From Verrucomicrobiota bacterium (GTDB taxonomy: Bacteria; Verrucomicrobiota; Verrucomicrobiia; Limisphaerales; JAGWYX01), in the NCBI GenBank assembly GCA_018969165.1, contig JAGWYX010000070.1, positions 1 to 10,030 of the forward strand: a stretch of DNA of 10,030 nt, read 5' to 3'. The first letter of the stretch is position 1; every line of letters starts with the position of its first letter. The notes under the pieces are model-generated. The model saw only the letters and a list, made by a program, of their open reading frames with translations. It did not search any database and had not been told where the DNA came from. Shown one piece after another: positions 1 through 5,006 of this stretch. The translations under genes were made by a program, and so were the position numbers.

Positions 1-607
1 CGCCCTGACCCTGGCCCTGGCCGTGGCCGTCGTCGCCGCCGTTATTCTGACCGCGGCCTTCGTCGCGACCGGGGCCAGGGGCTTCGCCTTCGCTGGGCTC
101 GCCACGATGACCTTTGCGTCCGATCTCATGCGAGGGGAATCCCGGAGGTCGGTTGCTCACCAGGTTGACGCGCAGGCGCATCAAGGCGGCGTGGGCGCGC
201 GGCGCCACGGTCTGCACGGAGTCGATGATCCTGGCGGCCAGCGGGGGTGAAGCTTGCAGGGCGACTTGGGCGATATCGGGGGCCTGATCGGGCGCGGCGC
301 CGGCGGCGGCGGCGGCGATGGCTGGGGCGTCATTGGTGGCGACGCTGGTCATGGCGGCGACGACCGGAACCAGGGCGGCCGGGCGTTTGACGGCAACCGC
401 GACGGCCAGGGCGACGGCCATCGGTTCCCGTTGCGCGGCCGGGGTGTGGGCGACGAGGCTGGCGGCCCGGGCGGGCAGTTCGGCCCGAGGAACCCGATCG
501 AGGGCTTCGACGGCGGTGTGCGGATCGAAGGTTTGGGAGCCAAGGGTGGGTCGGGCATTCAGCGCCAGTCCGACGGCGCCGAGGAGTACGGGGAGCATAT
601 ACTTCAT
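1..607 (-). CDS. Secreted alanine-rich protein, C-terminus beyond left edge
   Basis: No function recognised. The frame is open from the ATG at 607 to the window edge: 202 codons without a stop. The N-terminus (MKYMLPVLLGAVGLALNA) looks like a signal peptide, probably cleaved near residues 18-24, so the product should be exported. Residues 30-150 are rich in Ala, Val and Pro and read as amphipathic helices, including a run of alanines near 98-104. From about residue 152 the chain turns hydrophilic and Gly/Glu/Arg-rich, and it ends at the window edge in repeated Gly-Gln (GHGQGQGQG) encoded by GGCCAG-type hexamers. The start is well supported by AGGAG seven bases upstream. Third codon positions are strongly G/C, as in the other genes here. 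It lies downstream of xerD on the same strand but 419 bases away, so it probably has its own promoter. I am fairly sure it is a gene and have no basis for a role. Confidence 0.72.
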   Translation of the reverse strand, partial: MKYMLPVLLGAVGLALNARPTLGSQTFDPHTAVEALDRVPRAELPARAASLVAHTPAAQREPMAVALAVAVAVKRPAALVPVVAAMTSVATNDAPAIAAAAAGAAPDQAPDIAQVALQASPPLAARIIDSVQTVAPRAHAALMRLRVNLVSNRPPGFPSHEIGRKGHRGEPSEGEAPGPGRDEGRGQNNGGDDGHGQGQGQG

Positions 608-614
608 GGCCTTT

Positions 615-619
615 CTCCT
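615..619 (-). promoter_or_regulatory. Ribosome binding site of the left-edge secreted protein
   Basis: On the minus strand AGGAG lies seven bases before the ATG at 607. It is one of only two clear Shine-Dalgarno matches I see in the window (the other is GGAG at 4456-4459). It fixes the start of this gene, whose end cannot be seen. A weak 5-bp hairpin (629-633 with 638-642) lies just upstream in the probable leader. Confidence 0.6.
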
Positions 620-799
620 GTCATTTTCGAGTGTGGGCACTCTGGTTTCAGTTTTGCCTTTCGCCGGGCGAGGATTAGCGGCGAGTATTCGCCTCCTGAA
701 ATCCGCGCCTTTGCTGCCGGGCTTCAGCCATTCAGGTCGAGCAACCGGCAGCGTTCTTGTCGGCGATGGTCACGCCGCGCGGCGGTTTTGGACAAGGTG

Positions 800-830
800 G
801 GTAAACACCGGAATCCAGTAGGTGAACACC
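800..830. promoter_or_regulatory. Pair of GGTRAACACC boxes two helical turns apart
   Basis: GGTAAACACC (800-809) and GGTGAACACC (821-830) differ at one base, and their starts are 21 bases apart, which puts them on the same face of the helix. Each is a partial inverted repeat (GGT/ACC ends). They lie about 200 bases upstream of the start of the left-edge secreted-protein gene. A paired regulator site is possible, but two short matches in GC-rich DNA may be chance. Confidence 0.2.
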
Positions 831-853
831 CCAGGGAAGGGAGGAGGCGGGGG

Positions 854-881
854 ATTTCAGATTTCAGATTTCAGATTGCAG
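854..881. repeat. Tandem heptamer ATTTCAG, four units
   Basis: Three exact copies of ATTTCAG (854-860, 861-867, 868-874) are followed by one variant, ATTGCAG (875-881). The run is AT-rich against a very GC-rich background and sits in the spacer between xerD and the secreted-protein gene. The 7-base unit would frameshift any gene containing it, which fits a non-coding place. It is too short and too regular for a CRISPR array, having no spacers. Confidence 0.75.
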
Positions 882-950
882 AATCCAGTGGTCGCGGTTG
901 AGTGGGCGCGTTACTGAGCAGGCCCTGGGAGAGAACACCGTTTGTTGCGG

Positions 951-968
951 CGCACGTTTAAACGTGCG
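951..968. repeat. 18-bp perfect palindrome CGCACGTTTAAACGTGCG
   Basis: The 18 bases read identically on both strands. After one mismatch (950/969) the pair 949/970 continues the symmetry. It starts 59 bases beyond the xerD stop on the minus strand. No T-run is next to it, so it is a poor intrinsic terminator. It could be an operator, a dispersed palindromic element, or an RNA stem protecting the purC-xerD transcript. The context GCGGC(G)CACG...CGTGCGGCTACA looks like a mobile intergenic repeat unit, but only one copy is in this window. Confidence 0.7.
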
Positions 969-1026
969 GCTACAGGAGAGGGGATTGCGGTGTTTCGGTG
1001 AGGGATCGAGCCGGGGAGTGGGCGTT

Positions 1027-1947
1027 TCAGGCGCGGGGGTGGAACTGGCGATGGATTTGGCGGAGGCGCCGGCCGGCGACGTGGGTATAGACTTCGGTGG
1101 TACTGATACTGGCGTGGCCGAGGAGTTCCTGGATGACGCGGAGGTCGGCGCCGTGTTCCAGCAGGTGGGTGGCGAAGCTATGCCGCAGCATGTGCGGGGT
1201 GACGTTGCGCTCGATGCCCGCCAGGCGCACGCGTCGCTTGATGCGCAGCCAGAGGGTGACGGCGGCGAAGGGTGTGCCTCGACGGCTCAGGAACACGTTG
1301 GCCGGCGAGCGCGGGGTGACCAGTTCAGGGCGGCCGGCGGCGAGGTAGCGCTGCAGGGCTTCGACGGCTTTGCGTCCGACCGGGAGGACGCGTTCCTTGT
1401 TGCCTTTGCCGATGACATTGAGGAAGCCGGCGTCCAGGTGAAGTTGTTCAAGGCGCAATTGGCGCAACTCGGCCAGGCGCAGGCCGGAGGCGTAAGCCAG
1501 TTCGAGCACGGCGTGGTCGCAAAGGGCGGCGGGGGTGGCGGGGTTCGGTGGGGCGAGGAGGCGCTGGATTTCCGCGTGGGTAAGGGCCTTGGGGAGCCGC
1601 TGCCAGCGGCGCGGCAGGGACAGGTTCTCCGCGACGTTGACCGGCAAGAGGTGCTCGGATTCGCAGAACCGGTAGAAGGCGCGGAAGGCGGCGATCTGGA
1701 GGTAAACGCTTTCCGGGCTGAGCTGTCGGCGGCGGTGCCCGGCGGCGTCGGCGATGGTCCGTTCCCGCTCGTGCTGGAGGAAGGCGGTCAGGTGGGAGAG
1801 CGTGACGGCGCGCCAATCCGAGAGTTCGCGGGCCTGGGCCCAGCGGCGGAATTTTTCCAGCAGGGCTGCGTAGGTTTTCTGGGTGAGCTCGGACTGGCCG
1901 CGTTCGTGGCGGAGGTATTGGAGGAAATCTTCGATCAGCTCGCGCAT
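1027..1947 (-). CDS. xerD: Tyrosine recombinase XerD (XerC/XerD family)
   Basis: Site-specific tyrosine recombinase that with its partner resolves chromosome dimers at dif at the division septum. The 306 residues match the usual length of about 300. Residues 1-110 form the SAM-like core-binding domain and about 118-300 the catalytic domain. All active-site residues are visible: Arg157 (ASGLR), the beta-hairpin Lys in GKGNKER (181-186), His252 and Arg255 (HMLRH), His278 (LLGHAS) and the nucleophile Tyr287 (TEVYTHV). The C-terminal stretch GADLRVIQELLGHASISTTEVYTHV-like region is closer to XerD than XerC, so I prefer that name, though the two are hard to separate from one sequence. Its ATG lies one base after the purC stop, and no Shine-Dalgarno site is evident, so translation is probably coupled to purC. 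No flanking att-like repeats or cargo genes suggest a mobile integrase. Confidence 0.93.
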   Translation of the reverse strand: MRELIEDFLQYLRHERGQSELTQKTYAALLEKFRRWAQARELSDWRAVTLSHLTAFLQHERERTIADAAGHRRRQLSPESVYLQIAAFRAFYRFCESEHLLPVNVAENLSLPRRWQRLPKALTHAEIQRLLAPPNPATPAALCDHAVLELAYASGLRLAELRQLRLEQLHLDAGFLNVIGKGNKERVLPVGRKAVEALQRYLAAGRPELVTPRSPANVFLSRRGTPFAAVTLWLRIKRRVRLAGIERNVTPHMLRHSFATHLLEHGADLRVIQELLGHASISTTEVYTHVAGRRLRQIHRQFHPRA

Positions 1948-1948
1948 G

Positions 1949-2839
1949 TCAGAGCTGGTGTCCGGTCAGGCGCTCGTAGGCCTCGAGGTATTTGGCCTGG
2001 GTTTTGGCGACGACGTCAGCGGGCAGGCGCGGGGCCGGCGGGGTCTTGTCCCAGTCGAGGGTTTCGAGGTAATCGCGGACGAATTGCTTGTCGAAACTGG
2101 GCTGGCCGCGACCGGGCTGGTATTGGTCCACGGGCCAGAAGCGGGACGAGTCGGGGGTCAGGACTTCGTCAATGAGGATGAGGCGACCGTCGCTCGAGCC
2201 GAACTCGAACTTGGTGTCGGCGATGATGATGCCGCGTTGGCGGGCGTAAGCGCGGGCCATTTGGTAAATCTTCAGGCTCAAGTCGCGTACCTGCTCGGCG
2301 CGGTCGGCACCGACGATTTCGGCGGCGCGGGCGAAGGGGATGTTTTCGTCGTGACCGGTTTCGGCCTTGGTGGCGGGGGTGAAGATCGGCTCGGGCAGCT
2401 CGGCGGATTCGGTGAGGCCCGGGGGAAGTTTGAGGCCGCAGACGGTTTGCTGGGCGCGGTATTCCTTCCAGCCGGAGCCGGCGAGGTAACCGCGCACGAC
2501 GCATTCGATGGCCAGGGGTTGGGCCTTTTGGACGATCATGCTGCGCCGGGCAAGCTGGTGAGCAAAGGGTTGAAGGGAGGCTGGCAAGGGATCGGCGGGT
2601 CGGGCGAGGCGGTGGTTGGGAACCAGGTTGGCCGTTTGATCGAACCAGAAATGGGAGATTTGCGTGAGGACCTCGCCCTTGCGGGGAATGCCGTTGGGCA
2701 TGATGCAATCAAAGGCCGAGATGCGGTCGGTGGCGACGAACAGGAGGCGGTCGCCCAGGTCGAAGATATCGCGGACCTTGCCGCTCTTGATTTTTTTGAG
2801 GCCGGGCAGATCCGAATGGAGCAGAGTAGCGTCGGACAT
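1949..2839 (-). CDS. purC: SAICAR synthase (phosphoribosylaminoimidazole-succinocarboxamide synthase)
   Basis: Catalyses the ATP-dependent joining of CAIR and aspartate to SAICAR in de novo purine synthesis, in the cytoplasm. At 296 residues it is of the longer, yeast Ade1-like type rather than the short form of about 240 residues. The N-terminal KSGKVRDIFDLG (18-29) is the nucleotide-binding strand-loop. DRISAFD (38-44) follows, then family signature 1 (VVRGYLAGSGW, 114-124), IFTPATKAETGHDENI (152-167), signature 2 (IIADTKFEFG, 205-214) and DEVLTPDSSRFW (224-235). The start at 2839 is chosen because homologous sequence begins there. The frame stays open upstream but carries unrelated residues, and no good Shine-Dalgarno site is visible. 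It is first in a two-gene unit with xerD and is divergent from the small gene at 2933, so a promoter is expected within 2840-2932. Confidence 0.96.
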   Translation of the reverse strand: MSDATLLHSDLPGLKKIKSGKVRDIFDLGDRLLFVATDRISAFDCIMPNGIPRKGEVLTQISHFWFDQTANLVPNHRLARPADPLPASLQPFAHQLARRSMIVQKAQPLAIECVVRGYLAGSGWKEYRAQQTVCGLKLPPGLTESAELPEPIFTPATKAETGHDENIPFARAAEIVGADRAEQVRDLSLKIYQMARAYARQRGIIIADTKFEFGSSDGRLILIDEVLTPDSSRFWPVDQYQPGRGQPSFDKQFVRDYLETLDWDKTPPAPRLPADVVAKTQAKYLEAYERLTGHQL

Positions 2840-2932
2840 GGGGGAGATAATGCGGTGTGGGGACGGAAGCGCAAGGCGCAAAGTGGGTGAAAGCGGCTTG
2901 CATTCCCGGCGGCTCCTGGTCATGGTTGCGAG

Positions 2933-3190
2933 ATGGCATCGCAGCCCGCACCCGTGAGCTTGAGCGCCGAGCAGGTGGACGCATTGAACCGTCATCTGGG
3001 CGACATGCGGCATAACGTGAACAACTACCTGTCGCTGATCACGGCGGCGACGGAGATCGTCCGGCGCAAGCCGGAGGTGGCCGAGCGCATGATGAACACG
3101 GTGGCCGAGCAGCCGCCGAAGATCATCAGCGAGATGCGCAAGTTCAGCGACGCGTTGGAGAAGACGCTGGGGCTGACGCCGGGGTCGTGA
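2933..3190 (+). CDS. Small helical protein resembling a histidine-kinase phosphoacceptor (DHp) hairpin
   Basis: An 85-residue soluble protein of two predicted long helices, about 12-44 and 47-80, joined by a short turn (RKPE). The first helix carries MRHNVNNYLSLI (25-36), which resembles the H-box of HisKA_2-type kinases (H-x-V-x-N-x-L). His27 is the would-be phosphorylated residue, followed by Asn30/Asn31. No ATP-binding domain (N, G1 or G2 boxes) follows and no membrane segment is present. It could be a stand-alone phosphotransfer or dimerisation module, or the likeness may be only structural. It is divergent from purC with 93 bases between starts. The nearest downstream gene is 358 bases away beyond a strong terminator, so it is probably transcribed alone. 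The ATG at 2933 has no clear Shine-Dalgarno; a GTG at 2954 is an alternative. Confidence 0.72.
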   Translation: MASQPAPVSLSAEQVDALNRHLGDMRHNVNNYLSLITAATEIVRRKPEVAERMMNTVAEQPPKIISEMRKFSDALEKTLGLTPGS

Positions 3191-3315
3191 GGTTTGGTAA
3201 TGCAAGGGAGCGGGGTGAAGGCTGCTGCCCGGTTACCCCGAAAGTCTCGCGCAAGCCATTGGAAATCGATAGACCGACACGGAGCGGTTCGTGGGGAGCC
3301 GCCAGGGTCTCTCAA

Positions 3316-3340
3316 GCGGCGCGGCCGGAGGCCGCAGCCC
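3316..3340. repeat. GC-rich hairpin repeat, copy 1
   Basis: Contains GCGGCGCGGCCGGAGGCCGC (3316-3335) followed by AGCCC. Within it GCGGCC (3321-3326), loop GGA, and GGCCGC (3330-3335) form a 6-bp stem. The same 20 bases recur exactly at 6649-6668, also between genes, and there too GCCC follows after one base. The element lies 126 bases after the stop of the 85-residue gene. Confidence 0.75.
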
Positions 3341-3477
3341 CAGCGCGGGGCAGGCCGACGGGAGCTTGGCTGTAACCTGGCGCGGGGCGGATACGTCTGC
3401 GGCGGGAGGAGACGAGCGTGGGTGTGCGTCCGCCGGGCGCCCTCGGCGCGGCGTTTCCTGATCGGTTGGGTTATTGG

Positions 3478-3515
3478 AGAAAGCCACTGCGTGCGCGCGG
3501 TGGCTTTCTGCTTTT
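3478..3515 (+). terminator. Intrinsic terminator, 14-bp stem and tetraloop
   Basis: AGAAAGCCACTGCG (3478-3491) pairs with CGCGGTGGCTTTCT (3496-3509) around the loop TGCG, giving 14 pairs with one T-G wobble (3488/3499). GCTTTTG follows, giving a run of four T. On the minus strand the hairpin is followed by CCAATAA, which has no T-run, so the plus strand is favoured. It would end transcripts from the gene at 2933-3190, although it lies 287 bases beyond that stop. It also sits only 33 bases before the sigma factor ATG, leaving little room for a separate promoter. Confidence 0.75.
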
Positions 3516-3528
3516 GCGAGTTGCGGGG

Positions 3529-3539
3529 CTGTGCCACAG
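3529..3539 (+). promoter_or_regulatory. 11-bp palindrome CTGTGCCACAG before the sigma factor gene
   Basis: CTGTG (3529-3533) and CACAG (3535-3539) are exact inverted repeats around one central base, and end nine bases before the ATG at 3549. The site covers the position where a Shine-Dalgarno sequence would be, and none is visible. It may be an operator or a chance match. The one-base loop makes an RNA hairpin unlikely. Confidence 0.25.
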
Positions 3540-3548
3540 TGCGGCGCG

Positions 3549-4124
3549 ATGGAAGTGAGCGACACGGAACTGATCGCGGCGGTGTTGCGGGGTGACCCGG
3601 CGAGTTTCGAGCCATTGGTCCGGAAGTACCAGCCGCGAGTCTTCGGCACGGTGCGACGGTACGCGCGCCGGGAGAGCGAGGTCGAGGACATCGTGCAGGA
3701 GGTTTTTATCAAGGCCTACCAGAAGCTGGGCAGCTTCCGGGCGGAGGCGCCCTTCGAGCACTGGCTGATGCGGTTGACGGTGCGTACGTGCTACGACTCC
3801 CTGCGCCGGCACCGGAAGAACCGGGAGTTGCATTTCACGGATTTGACCGAGGAAGAGACCGACTGGTTGGAGCGGTTCAACGCCGACCCGGATGGGGCCA
3901 GCGAGACGGCGGCTGCGGCGCGGGAGTTGATCCAGCGGGTGTTGGCACAACTGAGCCCCGAGGCGCGGTTGGTAATCACCCTGCTGGAGATCGAGGATCG
4001 GTCGGTGAAAGAGATCGCCGCGCTGACCGGCTGGTCGATTCCGCTGGTCAAGGTGCGGGCCTTTCGGGCCCGGGCCCAGATGCGGAAGTACCTGGAAAAG
4101 CTGATGGGATCGAAGTATCTGTAA
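3549..4124 (+). CDS. ECF-type RNA polymerase sigma factor (sigma-70 family)
   Basis: Cytoplasmic sigma subunit that directs core RNA polymerase to a small regulon, usually in answer to an envelope signal. The 191 residues are typical for an ECF factor, with regions 2 and 4 only. Region 2 spans about 22-92, with the core-binding motif EDIVQEVFIKAY (46-57) and the -10-contacting FEHWLMRLTVRTCYDSLRR (69-87). An acidic linker (95-122) follows, and region 4 spans about 126-184 with a helix-turn-helix at VKEIAALTGW...VKVRAFRAR (153-175). The ATG at 3549 is chosen because homology begins at SDTELIAAVLRGD; the frame stays open upstream only through the terminator hairpin. No Shine-Dalgarno is seen. 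The membrane-protein gene at 4165 follows after 40 bases on the same strand, the usual sigma/anti-sigma order. The subgroup is not assigned. Confidence 0.93.
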   Translation: MEVSDTELIAAVLRGDPASFEPLVRKYQPRVFGTVRRYARRESEVEDIVQEVFIKAYQKLGSFRAEAPFEHWLMRLTVRTCYDSLRRHRKNRELHFTDLTEEETDWLERFNADPDGASETAAAARELIQRVLAQLSPEARLVITLLEIEDRSVKEIAALTGWSIPLVKVRAFRARAQMRKYLEKLMGSKYL

Positions 4125-4164
4125 CCGACGCCGCCGAGCGGGGCGTCTGTTGGATTTAGGCTAT

Positions 4165-4470
4165 ATGAACGTGTCCAAACTCGAGAAACACTTGCTGGCA
4201 GCGGCGCGGGCGCAGCGCCCGAGCGAGGCGGTTCCCTACGCCTTTGAAAAGCGGGTCATGGCGCGGCTGGCCGACCGTGGGCGGCGGGATTGGTGGGCGG
4301 CCTGGGCGGCGGTCCTGTGGCGCGCGGCGGCCCCCAGCCTGGCGGTGATGCTGGCGGCGGGGCTGTGTGCCCTGTGGCTGAACCCGGCCAACAACGCGAG
4401 CGACACGCAGAACAGCGACTTGGAAACCACGGTTTACGCGGGGCTGGATAATCTGGGAGAAGCCTGGTGA
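4165..4470 (+). CDS. Single-pass membrane protein, probable anti-sigma factor
   Basis: A 101-residue protein with a hydrophilic, basic N-terminal part (1-42) that should lie in the cytoplasm, one membrane helix at about 54-72 (SLAVMLAAGLCALWL), and a short acidic outer tail (73-101). Position directly after an ECF sigma gene and this topology suggest a membrane anti-sigma factor. This is inference from context: the zinc-binding HxxxCxxC motif of ZAS-type anti-sigma factors is absent. The N-terminus (SKLEKHLLAAARAQRPSEAVPYAFEKRVMARL) reads as two amphipathic helices that could clasp the sigma factor. The ATG at 4165 is chosen; a TTG at 4150 in frame would add five residues. The stop overlaps the next start by four bases (GTGA). 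Confidence 0.75.
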   Translation: MNVSKLEKHLLAAARAQRPSEAVPYAFEKRVMARLADRGRRDWWAAWAAVLWRAAAPSLAVMLAAGLCALWLNPANNASDTQNSDLETTVYAGLDNLGEAW

Positions 4471-4916
4471 GCGCCTGGAAGGCTATCCTCGCCACCCTGG
4501 TGATCTTCGGGGCCGGCCTGGTCACGGGCGCGGTTTCCGGTCGGTGGCTCCGGGCGCAAGCCCACCCCGCCTTTCGGCTCGGCCCAAGCAGCCAGATGAC
4601 GCCCTGGACGGCCCAGCGGCGAGCCTTCCTGCGGCGACTGGACCGGGAGCTGGACTTGAACCCGGCCCAGCACGCGCGCGTCCAACAGCTCATTACCGAA
4701 AGCCAGGACCGGTTGAAAAAGATTTGGGAGCCCATCACGCCCCAGGCCCGCCAGGAGTTCCACCGATTGCGTGGCGAAATCCGCGCCGAGTTGAACCCGG
4801 ATCAGCAACATAAGTTCGACACGCTCTTCCACAAAGGACCGCGCCATCCCGGCAACGGTCCGAAGGAGCGAACAGGTGAGGCGACGAATGCGCCACCGGT
4901 CGCGGGGAAGCCCTGA
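4467..4916 (+). CDS. Membrane-anchored Spy/CpxP-like helical stress protein
   Basis: A 149-residue protein with an N-terminal membrane anchor or uncleaved signal (about 5-26, ILATLVIFGAGLVTGAVSG) and an extracytoplasmic all-helical domain (48-122). The pattern LDLNPAQHARVQQLITESQ ... TPQARQEFHRLRGEIRAELNPDQQHKFDTLF, with two 'L(N/T)P-x-Q' helix starts, is that of the LTXXQ/Spy-CpxP and periplasmic metal-sensor group, which bind misfolded envelope proteins or metals. The tail after 123 is Pro/Gly-rich and disordered. No Cys and few His are present, so metal sensing is doubtful. The GTG start at 4467 is supported by GGAG (4456-4459) seven bases upstream and by the 4-base overlap with the preceding gene, so the two are translationally coupled. 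It is the third gene of the sigma cassette and is probably either the sensor or the target of the system. Confidence 0.78.
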   Translation: MSAWKAILATLVIFGAGLVTGAVSGRWLRAQAHPAFRLGPSSQMTPWTAQRRAFLRRLDRELDLNPAQHARVQQLITESQDRLKKIWEPITPQARQEFHRLRGEIRAELNPDQQHKFDTLFHKGPRHPGNGPKERTGEATNAPPVAGKP

Positions 4917-5006
4917 GGAGGCAGACGGAGGGCCAAGGTCCAAAGCCCGAGGCCGATGAGAGCGCGTCCGTGCGACTGCGTAGCCGCCGTCCTTGGTTCG
5001 GGACCT

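Larger units (their letters stand above)
608..1026. other. 419-base intergenic spacer downstream of xerD
   Basis: I find no convincing gene here. The spacer lies between the end of xerD and the start of the secreted-protein gene, both on the minus strand, so it should hold the xerD 3' end and the next promoter. It contains an 18-bp palindrome (951-968), a run of four heptamers (854-881), two near-identical decamers spaced 21 bases apart (800-809 and 821-830), and a small leader hairpin (629-642). GAATCCAGT occurs twice, at 811 and 881. No T-run terminator follows the xerD stop. Confidence 0.55.
3191..3548. other. 358-base spacer before the sigma factor gene
   Basis: No supported gene. It holds one copy of the GC-rich hairpin repeat (3316-3340), a small possible hairpin with a TACG loop (3387-3400), a strong intrinsic terminator (3478-3515), and an 11-bp palindrome (3529-3539) just before the sigma factor ATG. 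The length and structure allow a small RNA or long 3' leader, but I recognise no known RNA family. Confidence 0.5.

Noticed and set aside
854..881. Start of a CRISPR array
   Set aside because: The units are 7 bases, directly adjacent and without spacers, and no cas gene is present.
254..901. Plus-strand frames opposite the left-edge secreted protein
   Set aside because: The minus-strand frame has a signal peptide and a good ribosome site. The plus-strand frames are Gly/Arg-rich shadows, and one runs across the non-coding heptamer repeat.
1027..1947. xerD as the integrase of a mobile element
   Set aside because: It is coupled to purC, has no flanking direct repeats that I can see, no excisionase or cargo genes, and is closest in motif to housekeeping XerD.
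898..2175. Long plus-strand open frame (425 codons) opposite xerD and the end of purC
   Set aside because: It is antisense to xerD, which has all catalytic residues of its family. The translated product is Gly/Glu/Ala-rich without recognisable domains, as expected of a GC-driven shadow frame.
1883..2890. Plus-strand open frame of 335 codons opposite purC
   Set aside because: Antisense to the conserved purC signatures; low-complexity Gly/Asp-rich product with no motif.
2840..3205. N-terminal extension of purC to a 418-residue protein
   Set aside because: The added residues are Arg/His/Leu-rich, do not resemble SAICAR synthase, and lie over the divergent 85-residue gene. The family N-terminus begins at 2839.
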